Virus record (IMG/VR): IMGVR_UViG_3300020717_000186
Coordinates: 1 to 38,934 of that record
Direction: 5' to 3' (one strand)
Length of the DNA: 38,934 bases
DNA from: a virus
Shown piece by piece: positions 30,368 to 36,507 of the stretch. The position numbers and the translations under genes were made by a program. How positions within the stretch are numbered: position 1 is the first letter of the stretch; each line of letters opens with the position of its first letter. The notes beneath the pieces are model-generated. The model ran no database searches, was not told where the DNA came from, and was given only the letters and a program-made list of their open reading frames with translations.

Positions 30368-32440
30368 TTAATCTTTTTTCATAAATAACTCGTTCATAGT
30401 CTTAACAATAGGAACGATTTGTTTAACGTCAATGAATTTACTGTCACTTCCGTACATTGTTTTGAAATTATCACGTGAACGTCCGTAACCATATGTGTCA
30501 CCTACAAAGTAACTCATAACTTTAATACCCATATCCTTAATTTGATGAACCATTTTCTTTGTATGTAACAAAGCGTTATGTCCACTATAAGAACATTGGT
30601 CATTTGAGAACGAAGGCTCACCATCACATATGTTTAAGAAATAACTATCCATATCTTTGTTACTTTCTACAAAGTGTTTCATAATTGCTTGGAAACATAA
30701 CCCCTCAGGTGTTGTACCATTTGCTTGCAATGCTGGGAACAATCGTTTCACTTTCTCAAACTTATCAAAACGGCTATCATAAGCGATACATATGTAAGGT
30801 TTGTTACCCCACGTACCTCTAATAGAAACCTGTACTGCTAAGTTAGATACCATTGAAGCGGCTTTACAAATAGCAATAGAAACTGCTAATGCATCGTTCC
30901 AACATGTACCACTCATACTACCACTACCATCTAAGGTAATATGTAACATTACTTTCTTAAAGCGGTCAACTTCTTTGGTACTGAATACATTTACATAATC
31001 ATAACCTAAAGCTGCAACTAATCGTTTGTCAATTCTACCATTCTTTTGTCGAGGATTAACTGTCTCACGTTCCTCACTACGAACTGCAATACGCTTACCT
31101 AATATAGTACCCATTAAGATACCTCTGCGTAATGTTTCCTCATTCCAACCTTGCCACTCACCTTTCTTATCTTTACCACTTTTCTCATACCAATATGCAA
31201 ATGGGAAATCACTATCTTGCATTAATGCCTCAGTCATTTTCTTTGAAACAATACATTGAACAGGTTTGATATAACCACCATTCTCCAATTGAGTGTCACC
31301 TACCGATGTCATTTCAGTACCACTCTTGTCAATTTGCTCCAATGTATCAGCTTCTTTCTTACTGATTTGCTTTTTCTTAACATTATTGTTTACGAAATCC
31401 TTTTGCTTTTTGATAGCTTTCTTTAATTGCTCCATAGCATTCTTAGATAACTTAACTTTCTTACCACCCGCATCATCACCATCAGTTATCTCAAAGTTAT
31501 CACCCAAATCATCAATTTCCTCAACTTCATCATCACCCTCACCATCACCATCACCTTGTTGTTTTTGTTTAGGTTTTACTTGGACGGTAATATTTTGTAA
31601 GATTGTATTGGTAATCTTTTCTGCTACTGCCAATGAGTCAGTAGTGTTTTTCAATCTATCAATATTCTTTAAGTCCAATGCTTCGTAAATCTCTCTCAAA
31701 CCTTTTAACTTTGATAAGTCAGTATTAGCGTTTGTGATATTGATAATACGGAACATATAACTTTCTAAGCTCTCATCCGTAAATTCGTCACTCTTTAATC
31801 CCTTATCAATTGTATCGGAATAGAAATACTCATCATACAATGCTCTGTAATAATCTCTATATCCTGGACAAGTATTGTAGATATATTGGTCAATACGTCT
31901 ATCCTCTACAAAGTTTACCAATGATTTAACTACATCGAATAAGTTATCTTTGTTTAACTCATATGCTGCACTATCTAATGTTTGAGGATCTTTACCTGCT
32001 GCTTTTGCAAAGCCATTGAATAAATCATTTGGTGCTTGATATTTAGGCAACAATTCAAAGTCCGTAAGAACAATGTGTGATGCTTCGTGCAATGCTAACC
32101 CCACAGCTACGTCAAACTTTTCTGGTTTAACCTCAGCAGATAATACTACTGATTTACCATCCGTATAAGAGTCACCTTTTTGTGCGAACTTAACAGGAAT
32201 AGGTTTGTTTGTAAGAATGTTTACAAAGTTTGAGATTGCTCTTTTGTGTGCATTCAATTTAATCATATCGGCAGTTGATGCCTCTACTTTATTTACCTCA
32301 GCTGGCTTCCATGTACCACCACTCCAATAAGTACTAGGTGTATCATACTGGCTCCATTCATCGGCCCAAAAGGAACTTGCTGATTTTTTAGTTGTTTTGT
32401 TTTTTGAGTAACTACCTCTAAATCTGTCATACCAACTCAT
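30368..32440 (-). CDS. CobT-like zincin/VWA protein
   Basis: The 690-residue protein has LALHEASHIVL (HExxH-type, 118-122), FVEDRRID (177-184, typical of MoxR-associated VWA proteins), an acidic and lysine-rich middle (295-365), and a VWA domain with MIDAS LDGSGSMSG (504-508), TTPEG near 577 and NICDGEPS near 608. It is likely the co-chaperone or metal-dependent partner of the MoxR ATPase. Similar pairs are known in T4-like phages, where their job is not settled. It follows the 44-nt tRNA-like element and is read from promoter block D. Confidence 0.85.
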   Translation of the reverse strand: MSWYDRFRGSYSKNKTTKKSASSFWADEWSQYDTPSTYWSGGTWKPAEVNKVEASTADMIKLNAHKRAISNFVNILTNKPIPVKFAQKGDSYTDGKSVVLSAEVKPEKFDVAVGLALHEASHIVLTDFELLPKYQAPNDLFNGFAKAAGKDPQTLDSAAYELNKDNLFDVVKSLVNFVEDRRIDQYIYNTCPGYRDYYRALYDEYFYSDTIDKGLKSDEFTDESLESYMFRIINITNANTDLSKLKGLREIYEALDLKNIDRLKNTTDSLAVAEKITNTILQNITVQVKPKQKQQGDGDGEGDDEVEEIDDLGDNFEITDGDDAGGKKVKLSKNAMEQLKKAIKKQKDFVNNNVKKKQISKKEADTLEQIDKSGTEMTSVGDTQLENGGYIKPVQCIVSKKMTEALMQDSDFPFAYWYEKSGKDKKGEWQGWNEETLRRGILMGTILGKRIAVRSEERETVNPRQKNGRIDKRLVAALGYDYVNVFSTKEVDRFKKVMLHITLDGSGSMSGTCWNDALAVSIAICKAASMVSNLAVQVSIRGTWGNKPYICIAYDSRFDKFEKVKRLFPALQANGTTPEGLCFQAIMKHFVESNKDMDSYFLNICDGEPSFSNDQCSYSGHNALLHTKKMVHQIKDMGIKVMSYFVGDTYGYGRSRDNFKTMYGSDSKFIDVKQIVPIVKTMNELFMKKD

Positions 32441-32470
32441 ACTTTTATGTTTTAGATTTTAATTAATTGA

Positions 32471-32514
32471 AGATAGTAGGGGAATCGAACCCCTACCAAT
32501 GTTCCGAACTATCT
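32471..32514 (-). ncRNA. tRNA-like acceptor/T-arm minihelix
   Basis: Read on the minus strand, AGATAGT (5') pairs with ACTATCT (3') as a perfect 7-bp acceptor stem. Between them is a 13-nt linker and a perfect T-arm AGGGG-TTCGATT-CCCCT with the invariant loop of real tRNAs. D arm, anticodon arm and variable loop are absent, and no CCA is encoded (TCA follows). The first base is the last base of the TAA stop of the upstream gene. It is either a tRNA deleted in its middle or a tRNA-like processing or regulatory element before the VWA gene. Confidence 0.65.
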
Positions 32515-32750
32515 TATGCTGAAATCTTAGCTCTCTTAGCTAAAGTTCCTAATCTTTGTGAATAGTACATTGCTCTACTCAAGTAATACGCTCTCTTTTG
32601 TTCACTTTGAGTTGTGTTAGCTTGTAACAATGCTTCGTTTAATGAATTTGTGATAAATTCGAATTTAGACTTTAAAGTAGTCATACGTGTTTTTTCAGTT
32701 TTTAGTGTGGTGACTCCACATTTGTTTAGAATTAAAAGTTTAAATATCAT
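32514..32750 (-). CDS. Small helical protein
   Basis: The 78-residue product has a C-terminal helical part (ANTTQSEQKRAYYLSRAMYY, then RAKISA). The first ATG at 32750 follows the upstream stop by 4 nt; Met23 (32684) is an alternative, since the first 22 residues are less convincing. The stop codon overlaps the tRNA-like element. Unknown function. Confidence 0.6.
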   Translation of the reverse strand: MIFKLLILNKCGVTTLKTEKTRMTTLKSKFEFITNSLNEALLQANTTQSEQKRAYYLSRAMYYSQRLGTLAKRAKISA

Positions 32751-32754
32751 ATTA

Positions 32755-33015
32755 TTAATTATGTTTCATACCTTTACATACCCCATATCCTTGTCGTTGT
32801 GATAACTTGTATAAGCGAGCAGCATCTTTAGCAGGCATAATTTGTATTTCATTACCCGTCTTATGATTAGCAATTGCAACACCACCTACACGTTCAACTG
32901 TGCTACAATTAACACAATTACGATAACCGAATTTTAGTAATCTAAGTTCAGGCATAGGTCCGTTACATTTGATACATTTAATCATCTTTAATTTAGGGTG
33001 TTTTTTAGTACACAT
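32755..33015 (-). CDS. Zinc-ribbon protein, first gene of block D operon
   Basis: I start at the ATG at 33015, because an upstream in-frame ATG at 33108 lies in or before the promoter. The 86-residue product has MIKCIKCNG and FGYRNCVNCSTVE, two C-x2-C knuckles of a zinc ribbon, then a basic end (YKLSQRQGYGVCKGMKHN). Such proteins often act as transcription or translation factors. It heads the VWA operon. Confidence 0.7.
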   Translation of the reverse strand: MCTKKHPKLKMIKCIKCNGPMPELRLLKFGYRNCVNCSTVERVGGVAIANHKTGNEIQIMPAKDAARLYKLSQRQGYGVCKGMKHN

Positions 33016-33039
33016 ATTTTTTTGATGTTTGGTTATACC

Positions 33040-33070
33040 CAAAGTTACGAAAAAATATCCAAACCGCCAA
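33040..33070 (-). promoter_or_regulatory. Promoter of block D (-33/-7)
   Basis: TTG (33070-33068) is 20 nt before TAACTTTG (33047-33040), an exact -7 box. The leader to 33015 is short (about 20 nt) and A-rich without a Shine-Dalgarno site, usual for Bacteroidota. Confidence 0.8.
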
Positions 33071-33090
33071 GCTTTTTGGAAAGTTTTTTT

Positions 33091-33165
33091 AAAATCGTTG
33101 ACGCTCAATCACTTACATATTAGTTTTTTTACTAATATCGTAAGTCGTTGATAATCAATGAGTTA
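33091..33165. repeat. Dyad array D, two 25-bp units
   Basis: Units at 33091-33115 and 33141-33165, centres 50 bp apart. The second differs from the dyad at one position; the first is weaker in its outer arms. Between them is a TTAGT/ACTAA stem around T7. The second unit covers the TAA of the upstream cREC gene. Confidence 0.75.
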
Positions 33166-33600
33166 TGAAAATTGGTGTATTTCGGTGTATCTTTTAAGGA
33201 TTGCCCTAATATTTTCACTACCCACAGGATTAGCTGAATGTATTAAATACTCCGGCATAGGTAAACCATTTTCGGTTAAATATTCTACTAACCATTTTGC
33301 ACAATCATATCCTGTTTTTTCAGTAAAGTGGCCTTTTAACGGGTCGGGTGGATTTTCTCTACCACCATTATCAAAATAGTAGTTTATATGTTCCTCACCT
33401 AAATCGTGGTCAAATGATACAATATTTGGAATACCATGTAATACAATTTGTTCTACAAATTCTTGATAATTTCGTACTACTTTCCAATGTAAATCCACAT
33501 ATCTATTATCACCAGTCTTTTTGAATGATTGTTTAGGTTCTCTAATATCATCTAAATATAAATTGTAACTTTCTTGCATTTCTTGTTTCCATTTAATCAT
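33163..33600 (-). CDS. cREC-like (cyclic-phosphate receiver) protein
   Basis: Residues 14-20 YLDDIRE and 63-68 FDHDLG, with SANPVGSENIRAIL at the end, match the small receiver-like domain described from RNA-repair and conflict systems (cREC), predicted to process cyclic phosphates. I start at the ATG at 33600, preceded by GGAG 7 nt upstream; the upstream in-frame start would read through a terminator. The terminator 11 nt above the Shine-Dalgarno site suggests expression is limited by read-through. Confidence 0.7.
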   Translation of the reverse strand: MIKWKQEMQESYNLYLDDIREPKQSFKKTGDNRYVDLHWKVVRNYQEFVEQIVLHGIPNIVSFDHDLGEEHINYYFDNGGRENPPDPLKGHFTEKTGYDCAKWLVEYLTENGLPMPEYLIHSANPVGSENIRAILKRYTEIHQFS

Positions 33601-33610
33601 CTTGTTACTC

Positions 33611-33645
33611 CATAAAAATAAAAAAGGGGATAATCTCTTATCCCC
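33611..33645 (-). terminator. Terminator after the small lipoprotein gene
   Basis: A perfect 8-bp stem GGGGATAA/TTATCCCC with a GAGA loop is followed by TTTTTTATTTTT. It ends 11 nt before the cREC start codon, so it also acts as a barrier or attenuator for that gene. Confidence 0.9.
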
Positions 33646-33652
33646 TCTTAAA

Positions 33653-33805
33653 TTACTTAACGATTGTACTATCAGTTTTAGTAGAATCAGCAACTACTGC
33701 TGTTGAATCTGTTTTTACTGATGTTGAATCGGTTTTAACTTCTGTTTTTGCACCACCACAAGCTGCTAAAGCTGCGATAGCGAAAATTGCTAACACTTTT
33801 TTCAT
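33653..33805 (-). CDS. 50-residue lipoprotein with KTDST repeats
   Basis: MKKVLAIFAIAALAACGG is a lipoprotein signal, and the mature part is built of D-S/T-x-x-V/K-T and KTDST-like repeats (VKTDSTSVKTDSTAVVADST). Only 33 residues remain after processing, all polar and flexible. Comparable short lipoproteins are common in Bacteroidota; the role is unknown. It has its own promoter and a strong terminator, so it may be well expressed. Confidence 0.8.
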   Translation of the reverse strand: MKKVLAIFAIAALAACGGAKTEVKTDSTSVKTDSTAVVADSTKTDSTIVK

Positions 33806-33840
33806 TGTTGTTTGTTTTTAATTTTTAATTGTTTACTTGT

Positions 33841-33872
33841 TAAAGATACACTTTATTTTTAAAACCACCAAA
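33841..33872 (-). promoter_or_regulatory. Promoter of the small lipoprotein gene
   Basis: TTTG (33872-33869) is 20 nt before TATCTTTA (33848-33841). Leader about 30 nt to the ATG at 33805. No dyad copy is present. Confidence 0.7.
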
Positions 33873-34145
33873 TTATTTAGTTGTTTTCTTAGTAGCAGTA
33901 GTTTTAGGTTTTTTAGCTGTTGCTGTTTTAACCTTAGCTTCTACTTCCTTAACTTTAGCTTCTACTTTCTCTACCTGAGCGATAGTATCTGCTTTCACTT
34001 TCTTAACTTTGTTTAGGTCATTTCTCAAATTAGTTGCAGTTTCACCTGGAACTTTAGTTTCTACTTCCTTAACGAAAGTTTCCACTTGTGCTTCTAATTG
34101 TGTTGCTTTACCAAACAAGTCTTTAATGAATTGGAATAATCCCAT
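33873..34145 (-). CDS. Lysine-rich coiled-coil protein
   Basis: The 90-residue product has a helical first half (LFQFIKDLFGKATQLEAQVE) and heptad-like VEKVEAKVKEVEAKVK, then a KKPKTTATKKTTK tail like histone-H1-type or phage DNA-binding tails. It could coat DNA or membrane. Its own promoter suggests high expression. Confidence 0.7.
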   Translation of the reverse strand: MGLFQFIKDLFGKATQLEAQVETFVKEVETKVPGETATNLRNDLNKVKKVKADTIAQVEKVEAKVKEVEAKVKTATAKKPKTTATKKTTK

Positions 34146-34181
34146 TTTGTTTTGTTTTAGTTATTAAATATAAATATATGT

Positions 34182-34213
34182 CTAAATTACGAAAAAATTA
34201 TCAATTATCCAAA
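34182..34213 (-). promoter_or_regulatory. Promoter upstream of 34145
   Basis: TTTG (34213-34210) is 20 nt before TAATTTAG (34189-34182). It lies partly over the 3' end of the ferredoxin gene. Confidence 0.65.
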
Positions 34214-34515
34214 TATTTTAACCCAAAAAATTCATAATTTCGTGTAACTGATTGATATTCACCGAGTTGTATAGCTATTTTCTCACTAGATACAATGGCG
34301 TCAACAGGACATTCAGGTATACAAGCACTACAATCAATACAATCATTAGGGTTTATGTATAATTGTATGCCTTTAACCCCATTTTGCTTTGCTTCTTGGA
34401 GCTCTTTACCCTCACCGGTAGGATTGATAGGTCCATGAATACAATCCATAGGACAAACCTTTAAACACCCACCATCACATAAATCTGTACATTTACTTGT
34501 TATTATAAAACTCAT
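34201..34515 (-). CDS. 7Fe-type ferredoxin
   Basis: The N-terminus has C-x7-C-x3-CP (KCTDLCDGGCLKVCPMDCIH) and the middle has DCIDCSACIPECPVDAI, giving [3Fe-4S] and [4Fe-4S] clusters as in seven-iron ferredoxins. It carries single electrons in the cytoplasm. A phage-like element could use it to feed a redox enzyme such as a nucleotide reductase, though none is in view. It is the last gene of a three-gene operon after DUF4494 and HAD genes. Confidence 0.85.
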   Translation of the reverse strand: MSFIITSKCTDLCDGGCLKVCPMDCIHGPINPTGEGKELQEAKQNGVKGIQLYINPNDCIDCSACIPECPVDAIVSSEKIAIQLGEYQSVTRNYEFFGLKYLDN

Positions 34516-34516
34516 A

Positions 34517-34831
34517 TTATAAATCTAAGTGACCTATACCACCATTTCGTTCTACATTATATGCAAATGCTCTTTCTCTACCCTCTTTGATATCGTTTAT
34601 TACAACTCTATCTCCATTAGGTAAATCAAATATAATAGCGTGATATTTTAAGCCATTTTCGTCTAATGCTCTTAGGGTTTGTTCTTTAGCAGATGAAGGT
34701 CTTGCCGTAGTTATAATGATAGTATATCCCTTTGCATTCCATTCTTCAAACTTTTCCTTTGTTCCAGGTAATATGTTTTCAGTTGCATGCTCAAATGTTG
34801 TTCCATCAAAATCTACAAATAAGGTATTCAT
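34517..34831 (-). CDS. Small HAD-superfamily phosphatase-like protein
   Basis: LFVDFDGTTFEH (motif I DFDGT), IIITTARPSS (motif II) and VINDIKEGRERA (motif IV) form the minimal HAD set. The 104-residue, capless form resembles phage and bacterial small phosphatases related to polynucleotide or sugar phosphatases. The substrate is not shown. ATG overlaps the stop of DUF4494. Confidence 0.8.
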   Translation of the reverse strand: MNTLFVDFDGTTFEHATENILPGTKEKFEEWNAKGYTIIITTARPSSAKEQTLRALDENGLKYHAIIFDLPNGDRVVINDIKEGRERAFAYNVERNGGIGHLDL

Positions 34832-35058
34832 TATTCTGCGTTTACTACTTCAATAATTTTACTTTCTTTAGCACCAGTAACTTCATAATCTACATTGATT
34901 GCTGAATCGGTGAATAACTTAACTACTCTAGCTTCTGCTTCAGTTACGCTCATTGCATCCACTAAATAGTTTTCTTTTGTTTTCTTTACTTTACTTACGC
35001 CCTTTCCGTTATCTACTTCATGGTGCATTGTAACTTGTACTTCATAATACTTTGCCAT
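34831..35058 (-). CDS. DUF4494-family protein
   Basis: The 75-residue protein has ENYLVDAMSVTEAEARVVKL, the central block of DUF4494 proteins found in Bacteroidota and their phages. Function is unknown. It starts an operon under its own promoter at 35083-35114. Confidence 0.75.
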   Translation of the reverse strand: MAKYYEVQVTMHHEVDNGKGVSKVKKTKENYLVDAMSVTEAEARVVKLFTDSAINVDYEVTGAKESKIIEVVNAE

Positions 35059-35082
35059 AACTTAATTGTTTTTGTTTATAAT

Positions 35083-35114
35083 TAAAGATACGTTAAATTT
35101 CTGTATCTTCCAAA
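35083..35114 (-). promoter_or_regulatory. Promoter of the DUF4494-HAD-ferredoxin operon
   Basis: TTTG (35114-35111) is 20 nt before TATCTTTA (35090-35083), partly over the 3' end of the upstream gene. Leader about 18 nt. Confidence 0.7.
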
Positions 35115-35719
35115 TCTTCTTCAATAATTTCTTCATCATCATCTTCCGCAGTGACACCTTGTTCTGCAAACTGTCCGTTCTTAGGTATCTTTCTCTTACC
35201 TATTAATAAAAAGAAACAATTGTAACATAAGAATCGTAAGTTCTCTAAAGTATGGTTTCTATAATCACCATCTAAGAAATCTAATAACAGGGGTGCTTTA
35301 CCATCTGTTACTCTTACTTCATCAAATCCACATGCTGTGCAACACTCAGGAAACACATCATTTTTAATCAATCTTCTCTTTAGCTTACTAATTGGGTATG
35401 TCGGATGCATACCTTGTAATATCTCACTTAATGGATATTTACCTACCGTCAGTTTTAATCTGCGTTCAATAGGAACATTCGTAGGGTTATAATCGATATC
35501 AAAGATACCATACAACTTTGCATACTTTTTATATGTGTTGTATGATACCCCTAATGTCCTTGCTGTATCTTTTGCTGAACGAGAACGTCCTTGTGCTTCC
35601 GTAATCTCAGCTGCTAATAATTGTCTACTACCCAATCCTCTTTTTAGAGTTCCTTTAGATGAGTTATCTACTTTTTTATAACCCTTATCTATATTGGGAA
35701 AGAAACCTTCATTTTCCAT
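35093..35719 (-). CDS. HTH plus zinc-knuckle (HNH-like) protein
   Basis: Residues 46-70 (SAKDTARTLGVSYNTYKKYA) fit a helix-turn-helix. Later CTACG (C127, C130), DGDYRNHTLENL and CYNC (C165, C168) form a treble-clef/HNH-like zinc fold with a D...H...N pattern, but the usual catalytic H-H/N pair is not certain. The tail is highly acidic. It could be a degenerate HNH nuclease or a DNA-binding regulator, and is the only clear HTH protein in the window, hence one candidate for the dyad-array regulator. Confidence 0.65.
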   Translation of the reverse strand: MENEGFFPNIDKGYKKVDNSSKGTLKRGLGSRQLLAAEITEAQGRSRSAKDTARTLGVSYNTYKKYAKLYGIFDIDYNPTNVPIERRLKLTVGKYPLSEILQGMHPTYPISKLKRRLIKNDVFPECCTACGFDEVRVTDGKAPLLLDFLDGDYRNHTLENLRFLCYNCFFLLIGKRKIPKNGQFAEQGVTAEDDDEEIIEEDLEDTEI

Positions 35720-35723
35720 AAAA

Positions 35724-36395
35724 CTATTTGAACTTAAATCCAGTTAATTTTGTAATTGTAGCTACATCAACTTTATGTGATTCTAAACCTGTTTGTTTTC
35801 CATCAACATTATCAAATAAGAATGCTAAGTATTCTTTAGTTTTAACAATGTAAACTACTTTCCAGCATTGTTTAGGAATTGTTGTTGTTCCAACTTTTTC
35901 AGCTACACCAATATTACCACACCATACATGTACTGAATCATTTGCAATTGACCATTGTCTTTCTGCTGTTTCTACTGACTTCCAATCACCTGCGTTTAAT
36001 GCGTGATATTGAGCTGCCATATTAGAAAAATAGAAACACTCAGCTTGAACTTGTGGAGTTTGGCAAAGGTTATCCGCTGCTGGACACATATGCCCTCTAT
36101 CAACACCTTTTAATCCTTTTGCTTTGTGAGTTTGATTGATTAAATCATAATCAGCTTGCAATTTTGTATCAGCTGCTGCTAATGGATCTGGTGCAAATTG
36201 ATCTTTTCTCGCCATAGGTGATGCACAACCTACTTTTGCTTTTGTGTCCCACCATTCTACCAATACTGGATAATGTAATGATTTACTATAAGTTGCTGTG
36301 TAGTTTGTGTGTTTTAAAACTACCAAATCTTGTGCTTTACCACCGATAGCAAAGAATGCTAAAACGATGATAACTAATAATAACACTTTTTTCAT
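35724..36395 (-). CDS. Secreted DNA/RNA non-specific endonuclease (NUC1 type)
   Basis: A signal peptide (KVLLLVIIVLAFFAIGG, cleaved before QDL) precedes a beta-beta-alpha-metal nuclease. The catalytic GVDRGHMCPAADN (DRGH, 99-102) and FYFSNMAAQYHALN with NxW region are present. It cleaves DNA and RNA outside the cytoplasm, in periplasm or medium. A phage could use it to scavenge nucleotides or exclude other DNA. It has its own promoter and is 4 nt upstream of the HTH gene. Stop is TAG. Confidence 0.88.
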   Translation of the reverse strand: MKKVLLLVIIVLAFFAIGGKAQDLVVLKHTNYTATYSKSLHYPVLVEWWDTKAKVGCASPMARKDQFAPDPLAAADTKLQADYDLINQTHKAKGLKGVDRGHMCPAADNLCQTPQVQAECFYFSNMAAQYHALNAGDWKSVETAERQWSIANDSVHVWCGNIGVAEKVGTTTIPKQCWKVVYIVKTKEYLAFLFDNVDGKQTGLESHKVDVATITKLTGFKFK

Positions 36396-36419
36396 AATTG
36401 TTTTTGTTTAATGTATATA

Positions 36420-36451
36420 TAAATATATTAAAATTAAATTAAATTACCAAA
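36420..36451 (-). promoter_or_regulatory. Promoter of the nuclease operon
   Basis: TTTG (36451-36448) is 20 nt before TATATTTA (36427-36420), directly after the TonB-receptor terminator. Leader about 20 nt. Confidence 0.65.
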
Positions 36452-36482
36452 TAAAAACCCCCATATTTCTATGAGGGCTTTT
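36452..36482 (-). terminator. Terminator of the TonB-receptor gene
   Basis: CCCTCATA-GAAA-TATGGGGG forms an 8-bp stem with one G-U pair, followed by TTTTTATTT, 30 nt past the stop. Confidence 0.88.
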
Positions 36483-36507
36483 TGTTGAGTATATACTTGA
36501 CTGCGAA

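Noticed and set aside
29215-31688. Plus-strand open frames opposite the MoxR and VWA genes
   Set aside because: They mirror minus-strand genes with clear AAA+ and VWA motifs and have no recognisable protein pattern.
32471-32514. Phage attachment site (attP) based on a tRNA 3' end
   Set aside because: No integrase gene or direct repeat is seen nearby, and the paired 5' acceptor strand is not expected for a simple attP.
32471-32543. Complete tRNA gene at the T-arm sequence
   Set aside because: A usual 73-nt tRNA would need its 5' acceptor strand near 32537-32543; that sequence does not pair with the 3' strand, whereas the strand at 32508-32514 pairs perfectly.
33016-33108. N-terminal extension of the zinc-ribbon gene to 33108
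   Set aside because: The extension runs through the -33/-7 promoter of block D and has no family-like sequence.
13467-33165. CRISPR array
   Set aside because: The repeats are dyad-symmetric and only two or three per site, with unequal spacing (25-70 bp between centres), and no cas genes are seen.
33601-33693. N-terminal extension of the cREC gene to 33693
   Set aside because: It would read through a strong terminator and overlap the small lipoprotein gene; the ATG at 33600 has a GGAG site.
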